From Taudactylus pleione (lineage: Eukaryota > Chordata > Amphibia > Anura > Myobatrachidae), in contig JAUIMM010000519.1 of assembly GCA_031769625.1 (NCBI GenBank), forward strand, positions 5,141,501-5,205,500: a stretch of 64,000 nt of DNA, given 5' to 3'. This document shows, piece by piece, positions 11,019 through 20,314 of the stretch (positions within the stretch are counted from its first letter, which is position 1; the number at the start of each line of letters is the position of its first letter). The notes beneath the pieces were generated by a model. The model was given only the letters and a program-made list of their open reading frames with translations, was not told where the DNA came from and did no database searches. Both the position numbers and the translations under genes were made by a program.

Positions 11019-11021
<3 letters not shown>
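10387..11021 (+). other. hAT 3' untranslated and terminal region
   Basis: Noncoding 3' region conserved in all three long hAT copies. It includes a foldback around ATTTCAGCCACAG...GCTGAAAT and an A-rich terminal tract with repeated CAAAACACAAAACCCAGAAC motifs before CACACCCTTA. Confidence 0.7.
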
Positions 11022-11067
<46 letters not shown>

Positions 11068-11085
11068 TGTATATAATTATATATA
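11022..11085. repeat. TA microsatellite, right half
   Basis: Continuation of the TA run interrupted at 3813. Confidence 0.85.
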
Positions 11086-11307
11086 ATTTTTTTTTTCATT
11101 TATAATATTTTCTATATGCTAAGCACCATTCATTTAATCCTGCATGTCAGCTAAATATTACAATCAAAATTAGTGTCGATTTTTGACGGTATCAATGTCC
11201 ATGACAAACATCCAACCCAGCAATAGACTGGTGAGTATGATTTTACCCATATATCTACTAGTTTGGGTTTTTTTGTTGATGTTTTTTTTTCAAACATTTA
11301 CTAAGGG

Positions 11308-11960
11308 GCCTATTCATCATCACTTAATTTTCACAAAAGCAGGTGAAAATGCACATTTTCACCTGCAATTGTAAAAATTAAGTTATTGTGCCATTTATAA
11401 AGAGTGTAAAGCAGGAGATATCACAGTTATCTCCTATATCACAGTTATCTCCTACTTACCTTCCTCTCCCGGAATGGCCCGCTGTCCCCATACACTAGTA
11501 TCACAGATATCTCCTACTTACCTTCCTATCCCGGAATGGTTCGCTATCCCCATACTAGTGACAGAATTCATCAAGCTCCAAAAATAACATATTTTCAGAG
11601 CTTGACTGCGGGAGCATTCACCATGTTCAGATGGCGAATGCTTCTGCTCGGGCATCGCAACCCACTCCTTCCCTAAGGGAAGGAGGTCAGGATTGCGATG
11701 AGGGATCCTTTCGGATCCCACCACCCCTGTCCGACTCCTTCCGCTGGATGTCGGGGCTCTTGTGCGCATGCGTGACCTGTAGGTCGCGCATGTGCAGTCC
11801 CGTCACTGTTCCGACAGGAGCAGTGAAAAGATTAACTACTCCAAAAAGGAGCAGTGAAGCGGCTCGCGGGGACAGCTGATATCGCATCAGCTGTCACCGC
11901 ACCGGAGCAATGGTGTATTGCCATGGTAGCTGCTGCGAGGCAGAATGTTAATTATCGGGG
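11308..11960. mobile_element. Diverged MITE-B relative
   Basis: Starts GGGGCCTATTCATCATCAC, like the MITE-B copies at 23221 and 54490, and carries the CAGGAGATATCACAG block of that family twice. The right end is not resolved and no target duplication was found. Confidence 0.5.
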
Positions 11961-13002
11961 CACAAAATCTGGCAAATTAACACACAATTACAAAGGGGCT
12001 TTAGATACCAGAGCATTTAAACAAATCCATACAATAAAATTATATACCAAATATCCTGGTAAGTGGATACAATAAAATTGATACCCTATCACAATGCCCA
12101 CAGTGTCCCCGCCCCCAATATGCCCTACAGTTCCCCCTCATAGGCTACATGGTGCCCCCCAATATGTTCCACAGTGCCCCCTGATTACTCTCCTGCCTGG
12201 CTGTGAGAGCTCTGTGTTCTGCATGTACAGTGCATACAGCACAGAGCGACTCTCAAGTTCCTCATCAGCATCAGGGGCATGATGTGTCACGTGGTGTTAT
12301 GTGTCACATGGCACTGAGGAGGGGATTGACTGTTCTGCATGCAGAACAGAGATCCACGGCAGCCCCCATCTGGGAACAGTTGTGCCGCAAACCCCCCCGT
12401 TTGTGCGCATGCGTATATTTCACTGCCAGCTATATTGTGCTTCTAGGGGCTGCAGCTGATGTAGTCCCTAGAATCCAGGGGCTTGTGAGCACACGTGATG
12501 GTTGACGTCATCATTGTGTATGTTTAGACTATCCCATTAGTCTTTCAGTACCTGCAAGAAATTGTCTGGGGATGTGTCCACACCTAATTATGTCACATCC
12601 CTGGGGGGTGGGCTACATCTATGTTAATATGATTGTGGTATGATATGTTTTTTTTTTTTTTTACAAATTTGTGTTTCAAAATATCAGTCAGGGAAATGGG
12701 AGAAAGCCTGTTATTATCACTGGGCTTTCCCTGGTATTTTATCACATTTCCCAATACAAGCTTGGATAATGCGATTTGTTTACTCAAAATAAGTGAATTG
12801 AAAGGCATGGAGATGTTTTTTTTCCTGAAAACTGCTCCAAATGCCCTTTAATACATTTAAGTGAAACTAAAATAATGTGAAAACAACACTTTATCACTTT
12901 TTTTTGTAAAAAAAAAAGAATGCTAAATAGGGATATTAATGATGCCTCCATTGGTTCTAATATAATAGCAATTTTAAATACAAGCCTAACGATTTATATA
13001 TT
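11961..13002. other. Noncoding stretch with repeat fragments
   Basis: 12094-12190 holds spaced CCCCCAATATG / CCCCACAGTG motifs like the GTGCCCC minisatellites at 14575 and 15641. GCATGCAGAAC palindromic pieces lie near 12330. No coding region is supported. Confidence 0.4.
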
Positions 13003-13302
13003 TTGCTCTATAGTGTTCCCTTACGCAAAACTTTGCAACATGCAAGACAGAAGTTTTTTTGTGAGAGCATGAATATATATAACGCCAGTGTAGAGCTGAC
13101 TGACAGAATTCCACCATGGATTTGTCATGAGGAGGAAAATGGACTCAAATGTGTTCTTCAGGCAAATCATAATCCTATTGTCAATGAACCGCAAAACTGG
13201 TATTTTATATCAGCTACTATATATAGAAAATCCTCAGGTGCTACACATCAATTCATAAGTGAGGTCATGTTTCTAGATGGAAAGAATAGATGGATGAGCT
13301 AA
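13003..13302 (+). other. Unrecognised 99-codon open frame
   Basis: An open frame of 99 codons lies in AT-rich, otherwise unique-looking sequence. It has a modest pyrimidine tract and TAG upstream at about 13011-13014, which could be a splice acceptor, and it holds NPIVNEPQNWYF and VMFLDGKNRW. I recognise no domain, and there is no promoter or other exon nearby. It could be a chance frame, an old exon or a decayed element. Confidence 0.2.
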
Positions 13303-14048
13303 ATCTTTCCTCGGACGTGACAGCCATTAATTGGAAATGTACTGCTAGGTGAGAGAATCTTAGAAATTGATAGGAAATCACCATGGGCTGAATGACAAAT
13401 GACTAGTGATTTCATTGTGATATCTTGTCACTTTAACAGTTGTCAGTTTAGCTTTTCTAAGTTTACAGTGGAAGTTAGAAAGCTGTGTTTTCTCTTCCAG
13501 AGACCTGACACATTGTAGTCGATGAGAACCGCGGTTCCGCTGTCACACTACAGAGCTTTATGCATGTTGCATTTTAACCAATAAAGCGCTTGTTTTGTGA
13601 CACAGGAAAAAATGCATCATCTCTAGTGTTTGTCTGATATCACACTGAAGGGATTATCTGAAAATCACCATCATGTATACTGTAGGTGTTTATTTTGATT
13701 ATGCTGCTTTTTGTGCAACCATTTTTTCATTCTTCCTACAACCAAGCATGAACGGTACTTCTTTAGTTGGTGAGCTTGTTTCTGTAGCAGAACTGAGGCC
13801 ATTATATTAAAATTCAAAGCAATTAGGGATGATTACAAACTCATAGTAGATGGAACATTGGCAAACTATTGTGTAATACATCAAAAAGCAGGAAGGAGCC
13901 AAACTGGTTATTGTCATTTTATATGCACAGACATCCCACCCTGACAGATCTACTTCACCAACCCTCCTCTCCTGCCAGTCTGTGACCTCAGCTCAAGACA
14001 GGTTGCACAGTTTCTTTGTCCATGTAGAACCAGATTATTGGGAACATA
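13303..14048. other. No feature identified
   Basis: AT-rich unique-looking sequence. I see no coding region, tandem repeat or clear element ends. Confidence 0.5.
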
Positions 14049-14535
14049 GGGCCTGATTCAAAGCTGAACGCTCTGACCAGAGCGCTCGCTCTGAATCAGT
14101 GCCCTCCTCCATGAAAATGGAGCGGCCTCCTGGCCGCTCGCATAGCTGTGGGTGACCACCCACAGCATATGCGAGCGGCCAAAAAGATGGTCGCGATGGT
14201 CTTGATGGTCTCCCTGCCACAAGCCCTGGAGTGATTTTGGCTCTATCAGAGCCAAAATCACTCCCACTGACATCACTAGTGATGTCAGTGGGGCCGGCTT
14301 CAGACGGTAGGCGTTCCCATGGGAACGCCTCCGTCTGGCAGGCACGCACCCGGCACGCCCACCAAAGGGGGCGTGCTGTCAATCAACATCGACAGCACGC
14401 CCCCTTTGGTGCGAGACCCAGAGCGATGGAAAGCCCGTCGCTCCCCAAGCTCCCTCCGTCGTGCGCATGCACAGTGGGGAACATCGACCCGCTTGCGAGC
14501 GTACTGCCGCTCGCGAGCGGGTCTGAATGACCCCC
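14049..14535. mobile_element. MITE-A family copy, multi-palindrome form
   Basis: Ends GGGCCTGATTCAAAGC and GTCTGAATGACCCCC, flanked by a 3-bp duplication ATA (14046-14048, 14536-14538). Inside are consecutive perfect palindromes such as GTGGGTGACCACCCAC, CATCACTAGTGATG and GGCGTTCCCATGGGAACGCC. It is inverted relative to the copy at 14979-15528. Confidence 0.88.
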
Positions 14536-14574
14536 ATAGTTTATAACCTGTAAACTGCATGTATCAAGTTAGTG

Positions 14575-14751
14575 CCCTTTATACAGTGCCCCCTGTAGTA
14601 GTCCCCTTGTAGTTGTGCCCTTTATTTAGTGTCCCTTATGCAATGCCCCCTGTAGTAGTGGCCCTTATGCAGGGCCCTCTGTAGTAGTGCCCATATGCAG
14701 TGCCCCCTGTAGTTGTGCCCATATGCAGTGCCCCCTGTAGTTGAGCCCATA
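14575..14751. repeat. GTGCCCC minisatellite, left part
   Basis: Imperfect units of about 24-30 bp containing ATGCAGTGCCCCCTGTAGT. The array continues at 15641-15890 after the V-SINE, so it was one array before that insertion. Confidence 0.75.
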
Positions 14752-15640
14752 GGGCAGTACAAACGGTGTAATGGTTAGCATTACTGCCTCACAGCACTGA
14801 GGTTGTGGGTTCGATAGTGTGTGGAGTTTGTATATTCTCCCTGTGCTTGCGTGGGTTTCCTCTGGGTGCTCCGGTTCCTCCCACACTACAAAAATATTCT
14901 GGTAGGCAAATTGGCTCCTAACAAAAATTACCCCTAGTGTGTACAGTATGTGTGTGTGTGCATGTGATAGGGAATATAGGGGGTCATTCAGACCTGCTCG
15001 CGAGCGGCAGTACGCTCGCAAGCGGGTCGATGTTCCCCACTGCGCATGCGCATGACGGAGGGAGCTCCGTCGTGCGCATGCGCGAGACCCGGGGAGCGAC
15101 GGGCTTTCCATCGCTCCGGGTCTCGCACCAAAGGTGGCGTGCTGTCGATGTTGATTGACAGCACGCCCCCTTTGGTGGGCGTGCCGGGGGCGTGCCTGCC
15201 AGACGGAGGCGTTCCCATGGGAACGCCTACCGTCTGAAGCCGGCCCCACTGACATCACTAGTGATGTCCGTGGGAGTGATTTTGGCTCTGATAGAGCCAA
15301 AATCACTCCAGGGCTTGTGGCAGGGAGAACCTACCGCAGGGTCTCCGTCGCAAGTCTGATGGTCGCAATGGTCAAGACCATTGCGACCATCTTTTTGGCC
15401 GCTCGTATATTCTGTGGGTGGTCACCCACAGCTATGCGAGCGGCCAGGAGGCCGCTCCATTTTCATGGAGGAGGGCCCTGATTCAGAGCGAGCGCTCTGG
15501 TCAGAGCGTTCAGCTCTGAATCAGGCCCATAGATTGTAAGCTCAACTGGGGCAGGGACGGATGTGAATGGCCAAATATTCTCTGTAAAGCGCTCTGGAAT
15601 ATGTGTGCGCTATATAAATAACTGGTTATTAATAATATGG
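14752..15640 (+). mobile_element. V-SINE (tRNA-derived SINE), split by a MITE
   Basis: The 5' head has Pol III A-box and B-box-like motifs (GTAATGGTTAGCATTACTG; GGGTTCGATA). It is followed by the vertebrate V-SINE central domain with GTTTGTATATTCTCCCTGTG and GGGTGCTCCGGTTCCTCCC. The 3' part resumes after the MITE at 15529 with ATAGATTGTAAGCTC and ends in a TTATTAATAATA tail. It is a SINE, not a functional tRNA gene. Confidence 0.85.
14979..15528. mobile_element. MITE-A family copy inserted in the V-SINE
   Basis: Ends GGGGGTCATTCAGACC and GCTCTGAATCAGGCCC, with a 3-bp duplication ATA (14976-14978, 15529-15531). It carries the same palindrome series as 14049-14535 in opposite orientation. Removing it restores a continuous V-SINE. 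Confidence 0.9.
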
Positions 15641-15890
15641 ATTGTCCCCTGTAGTTGTGCCCATATGCAGTGCCCCCTGTAGTTGAGCCCATATGCAGTG
15701 CCCCCTGTAGCTGTGCCCATATGCAGTGCCCCCTGTAGCTGTGGCCATATGCAGTGCCCTGTAGTTGTGCCCATATGCAGTGCCCACCGTAGTTGAGTCC
15801 ATATGCAGTGCCCACCGTAGTTGTTCCCATATGCCGTGCCCCCTGTAGTTGGGCCCCTTAAAGTAGTGCCCCTGTAGTTGTGCCCCTGAA
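15641..15890. repeat. GTGCCCC minisatellite, right part
   Basis: About ten units such as CCCATATGCAGTGCCCCCTG; continuation of 14575-14751. Confidence 0.8.
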
Positions 15891-16215
15891 GTAGTACCTC
15901 CCCACTACTTATCGGATCCCAGTACTTACCTGACTCCACACGTCCGTCGTCTGGGCTTTTGCTCCCACTGCAGTGCTGACTGGATCTAACTTGATACAGC
16001 AGGTGCGGCCACAGAGGCGCCTCACGTTGCGGGTGACGTCATGACATCACCCGCGCACTGCATCACTGGGAACACTGGCCTCTGAAGCAATCGGAGGCTT
16101 CATTAGCCTCTGATCACTTCAGAGGCCAGTGTTCACAGTTGCAGTGAAGAAGCAACAGGCCCCGGTGCCCCCAAGTCAGTGTGGAGGCTGCGGGGGCGTA
16201 GTTACTCCACTGTAT
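15891..16215. mobile_element. Palindrome-rich end of a family-F hAT-like non-autonomous element
   Basis: Contains the inverted pair AACACTGGCCTCTGAAG / CTTCAGAGGCCAGTGTT and GGTGACGTCATGACATCACC, and ends GGGGGCGTAGTTACTCCACTG. That end is similar to the terminus of 24335-25319, which also has an internal minisatellite. The GTGCCCC array may belong to the same element. Confidence 0.5.
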
Positions 16216-16252
16216 CTATCTATCCATCCATCCATCCACCCATATATATAAG
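16213..16252. repeat. ATCT/ATCC tetranucleotide microsatellite
   Basis: Short CTAT and CCAT runs grading into a TATA run. Confidence 0.7.
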
Positions 16253-16386
16253 TAAATGTGTATATAGTTGCGGTGCCTTCCTTGAATCCAATCGTTAGGA
16301 ATCCTTATACAGAAGAAATTATTTAGGCAGCACTCATCAGCCTTGGTTTAAATTAAAAGCAGACTAACGTCCTTTATTTAATCCAA

Positions 16387-16464
16387 CATGTTTTGGGGAC
16401 AACCCCCGTCCTCAGGGACAAGTGTACGCTTGTCCCTGAGGATGAGGATTGTCCCCAAAACATG
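16387..16464. repeat. 78-bp interrupted palindrome
   Basis: Outer arms CATGTTTTGGGGACAA (16387-16402) and its exact complement (16449-16464), with inner arms CTCAGGGACAAG (16411-16422) and its complement (16429-16440). It resembles a foldback element core. Confidence 0.75.
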
Positions 16465-16639
16465 CCGTGGGCGGGATGCGGGAGATGCAGATACTCTTTT
16501 GGGGGTGCGGAGAGTTACCCGAAAATTTGGGAGCCTCCCAACACTTCCGGGAGAGTAGGTAAGTATGCTTTAGTGCATATAGAGAAGTGATATGTACAGG
16601 GATTATCTCTGTCTTTTTCATTTGGCCCCCTTATCTCCC

Positions 16640-17215
16640 CTTCAGGGAAGCAATCGGGAAGCCGACTGCCTATATACCGGCAGTCGGCTTCCCGACTGTC
16701 TTATCCCAGCATGGGTGAAATGCCGGGCATCTAGATGTAGACGCCCGCATTTCCCCGATGCCGGGAGACCGGCGCCCGGCATCACGATCGTATTGATGCC
16801 GGGCGCCGCGAGCGGACAGCCGCAGGGGGGAGGGTTAGGTTTAGGGCTCCCGAGGGGGTCTTAGGGTTAGGCACCCCCCCGGGAGGGTTAGGGTTAGGCT
16901 AGGGGGAGGGAGGGTTAGGGTTAGGCACCCCCGGGGGGGACAGGGTTAGGCACCCCCCCGGGGGACTTAGGTTTAGGTAGCGGGGAAGCGGGTGGTAAGG
17001 GTTAGGCACTTAGAGGGGGGATTAGGGTTAGGCACTTGGGGGGGAAGTTAGGGTTAGGCACCCCTAAGGAGGGTTAGGGTTAGGGGGGTTAGGTTAGGTT
17101 AGTGGATACTTACCTATCCACGATCGGGATTTCCAGCGCTGTCGGGCTTCCGCTGCGTCGCTCTCTGCTCCTGTCGGGCTGCCGCATGCGGCCGGCGGTA
17201 TATCATACCCATTCC
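16640..17215. repeat. GGTTAGGG-rich dispersed repeat
   Basis: Starts with palindromic GC-rich modules (GCCGACTGCC...GGCAGTCGGC; GATGCCGGGCGCC), then many GGGTTAGGGTTAGGCACC-type motifs between 16830 and 17095, ending near GGCGGTATATCATACCCA. It resembles telomeric TTAGGG but is interspersed with CACCCCC spacers. A sister copy lies at 28800-29750. Confidence 0.65.
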
Positions 17216-17515
17216 CCACTTCTTGCATGGACCCCCATGTCTCAATGTCACAACACATATTTAATAAAAATGACAATAACAAACTGACGTAAAGCAAATG
17301 TAAATGCAAAACCGTTATTTAAAAAATAAATACAGTACGAATAGAAACAAATGCAGCCATAGCATAGTGATTCTGTTATGGCATCTGTTTCTCTATTACC
17401 CAAGGCCATGTGATATCATGGCAGGAGGTGTGCTGGTATGCTGCTGATGTGTTATACAACTGTTTTACTGCCCTGTGTCCAGACACATCTGTAGTAATAA
17501 GTTCTATACGTAACA

Positions 17516-17793
17516 CAGAGCCGTAACTAGACTTTTTGATGCGCTGTGCCAGAAAGAGCATTGGCGCCCCCCCCCCCTATTTTTTAAATAGGGAGATATC
17601 ACACCCAAAAAAGGGCCATGGCTTAGTGGGGAAGGGCCAGGGAAGAGATAGGGGAGGCCAGGCGATGCTGGGGATAAAATATGAGGAAGCTACTAGTGGG
17701 AATGATATTAAACAGAAATTTGACAGGCCCGAACAGCGCCCCCTGCCCTGCGGTGCCCTGTGCCATGGTCGCACTACCCTAGTTACGGCCCTG
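17516..17793. mobile_element. Short hAT-type MITE (278 bp)
   Basis: Ends CAGAGCCGTAACTAG and CTAGTTACGGCCCTG, with 8-bp flanks ACGTAACA (17508-17515) and ACATAACA (17794-17801), one mismatch. Non-coding. Confidence 0.8.
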
Positions 17794-17801
17794 ACATAAC
17801 A

Positions 17802-18470
17802 TATGACTCACTTCTGTAACAGTAGCAGAGATATAATAATAAGTCCTTTAGGCAGGATATGATATTGCATGCATGTACATACTGTACTGTATTAAACTTG
17901 TCTTATGGATTCCTCAGGAAGATACTGTATAGTGACCCCGATGCTGAGTTTTATAGAATTTGCAACCATGGTTTCAGACTTCAATCAGTATACAAATAAA
18001 ATGCAGTTGCACGTATAAGCAAAGTTGCAAGATGCACGTAGGTTTGCACCAGTAGTATACGCACCACGTTTATGTCAGTCATACATTATATACACTTCCA
18101 GCCATGTTTGAAAATGTTTTTTTTTATAGATAAGACTCATTTGCTATAAAATGAATGTAAAACAATAAACATGATATAGAGGTGCAACTTTCCTCTTTGT
18201 GTTCAGATTTAAAAAAGAAAACACCCCAAAATGCCTATAAAATCATACAATATGTGCACCACCAGCACATAAAACACACTTATCAGCATAAATACTGAAT
18301 TCACATTCAGTACCGGGTTCTGCCATCATCATCATCGTCATCTCGTATTTGCACCTGTCCTCGAGCACAAGCAATTAATATGAGTATAACAGGTTTATAT
18401 GTGTCTCCTTACATGTCTGCATCTGTTCATAGTTGCACAACTGAACGATACAGCATAATGCAGTAGTACG
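17802..18470. other. No feature identified
   Basis: AT-rich unique-looking sequence with no coding support. Confidence 0.5.
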
Positions 18471-18850
18471 ACGGCACAATGTACTATGCCATGCCATGCC
18501 AGCATGGCATCATACACAATATTTTCTGATTGACCGTGTAGCACAGCCAACCAGAAGATATTGTGTATGACCCGCGGGAGCGTGCAATTGAGGGCACACA
18601 CTGATATGCACGGTTTGCCGTGCCTGCGAATCGCGCTATGCGCCACGCTATGCTATGGCTTGTCCCCAATCGCGGGAGTGCATCTCCATTAAAGCCTATG
18701 GAGACACGAAAGCGCATCCCCAATCGTGGGAGTGCGTCTCCCATTATATCCTATGGAGATGCGAATGCACATCTCTGATCGCAGGAGTCCGTCTCCTGCC
18801 ACGCATAGCGTGATTCGCCGTGCTATGGACAACAATGTAGCTGGGCAGAT
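18471..18850. repeat. Cluster of short inverted repeats, probable decayed foldback element
   Basis: ATTTTCTGATTG...CCAGAAGATATTGTG arms flank a GC-rich centre. Three related motifs of about 60 bp (ATCGCGGGAGTGCATCTCC, ATCGTGGGAGTGCGTCTCC, ATCGCAGGAGTCCGTCTCC) follow at about 18669-18800. Confidence 0.45.
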
Positions 18851-18883
18851 CTGTATCATGCTGATGTCGTTCTGGTGTGTACT

Positions 18884-19193
18884 AAGCATACTTATCTACT
18901 CTCCTGATTCGGCCGGGAGCCTCCCGTAAGTAGACAAGCCTCCCGGCTGGACGCCGCCCCCCCCGAGCGCGATTCCCAGATGATTGATGATGAATCGCGT
19001 CAACATGACCCCGTCCCCTGCTTCACAATGCCGATAATCTCGACATTGTGTACCGAAACAAAATTACACTATTACGTAGCCCCGCCCCCTACTCCGCCCC
19101 CATTGCAGGGTAATATCCTTGGTCGCGCCCCCCTCCTTGGCCGACCTTGCTGCCTCCTCCCGGAGGGGGCTGCCAGAATGTCAGCAAGCATGA
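18884..19193 (-). mobile_element. Antisense copy of the repeat family at 29037-29446 (family E)
   Basis: Begins GCATACTTATCTACTCTCC and ends near CAGCAAGCATGA, mirroring the ends of 29037-29446. It shares the AATGCCGATAATCTCGACATT type of central palindrome and a nearby GATTGATGATGAATCGCG. No target duplication was found. Confidence 0.5.
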
Positions 19194-19643
19194 TACCCAG
19201 TCTCGCTTCCACTGTCCCACCTCTCCAGTAACAAGTGTCAGATTCGAGCAATTCTTCGTAGGCTCATAGGGATGCGGACGGTTTTCTGAGCATGCGCTGA
19301 ACCTATTTGTAGAGTATACATTTCACAAGCTAGCATAGGTGCAACAAGGCATCAATCCCACAATCTCTATAGTTCCTCATCGGGGTAGTATCTATGTATG
19401 ACAGATTTCATGTGGTGGGTCCCACTGGTTACAAATTTTTACAAACCTTGAAAGTAAAGTTTCCTACAATAATTCATAACGTACTTGGAGTAACCCCAAA
19501 TATGGTCCTTACTAACCAATCATTTACCACCTGTGAGCTGGGCAATAAGTGCATGGCTCACTGACTGTCTGTAACACCAGGCATCTCCGAATAAACTCCT
19601 AGTCAGGTGACAACACACGGGCCTCTGAAGCATACATCAATAT
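19194..19643. other. No feature identified
   Basis: Unique-looking sequence with no supported coding region. Confidence 0.45.
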
Positions 19644-19804
19644 TAGGGATGAGCGGGTTCGGATTTCTGAAATCCAAACCCCCCGAGCCCCCCCGAACCA
19701 AGCCGGGAACCGAGTCCGGCTCAGGTTTTCCCGGCTGGCTTGGATCTGAAATTGAGGCAAAACGTCATCATCCCGCCATTCAGATTCTCGCGGGTTTTGG
19801 ATTC

Positions 19805-19840
19805 TATAAAAGGTCCCTCTTCGGCGCCATTTTTCACTCC
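19805..19840 (+). promoter_or_regulatory. hAT copy 2 promoter
   Basis: TATAAAAGG at 19805-19813, followed by CGGCGCCATTTTTCAC; same arrangement as in copies 1 and 3. Confidence 0.6.
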
Positions 19841-20314
19841 GGCTGTGGACAGTGAAGAGGTAGGGTGGGAGTTTGCTGTGCTGGTGCTGCTGTTGTCCAT
19901 AGGGGCTGTGTCCAAACTCCAAAGTCCATAGGGGCTGGCTGGGCTGTGTTGTGCAGTCAGTTGTCCCATAAAGGCTGTGGTCCTTAAGGGGTGCTGTAGT
20001 GTTGTCCAGGGGGTGCTCTGTCCATCAGGGGTGCTCCCCCCAAGTGCAAAAAAATATATATTTTTTTTCTGTTTGTGTGCGCATTAGCTGCACGTGCATC
20101 AAGTAGCAGCGCTAAGCGTGCACCTGTGTCATAAGTCAAGGGCCGGCTGGCTCATCTGTTGAAGGGTGGTGTAACCCCCAAAATGCTGGAAAAAAATAAA
20201 AATAAATTATTTTTCTGTGTTTGTGACTTGTGTGTGCCTTAGTCGCATGTGCATCAACAAACTAGCAGCGCCAAGCGTGCGCCTGTGTCATATGTCAAGG
20301 GCCTGCAAACCACA

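Larger units (their letters stand above)
3813..11021 (+). mobile_element. hAT element copy 1 (7.2 kb), non-functional
   Basis: Bounded by TAGGGGTG and CACCCTTA, with an 8-bp target duplication ATATATAT at 3805-3812 and 11022-11029, the hAT hallmark. In order it holds a foldback terminus, a TATA promoter, a 155-bp repeat array in the leader, an ATG at 8333, a fragmented BED/hAT transposase, a second repeat array inside the coding region, the C-terminal dimerisation region, and a conserved 3' end. Copies 2 and 3 are about 3.3 kb, so this copy is mostly inflated by tandem repeats. Confidence 0.9.

Noticed and set aside
10718..11086. 122-codon frame at the hAT 3' end
   Set aside because: It lies in the A-rich terminal repeat and TA microsatellite and shows only low-complexity residues.
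14752..14820. A tRNA gene suggested by A- and B-box-like motifs
   Set aside because: The region continues into the V-SINE central domain and lacks a complete cloverleaf; it is a SINE head.
14665..15306. 213-codon minus-strand frame
   Set aside because: It crosses the minisatellite, V-SINE and MITE-A, so it is assembled from three unrelated repeats.
16830..17095. Interstitial telomere
   Set aside because: TTAGGG motifs are broken up by CACCCCC spacers and belong to a dispersed family also seen at 28970-29660.
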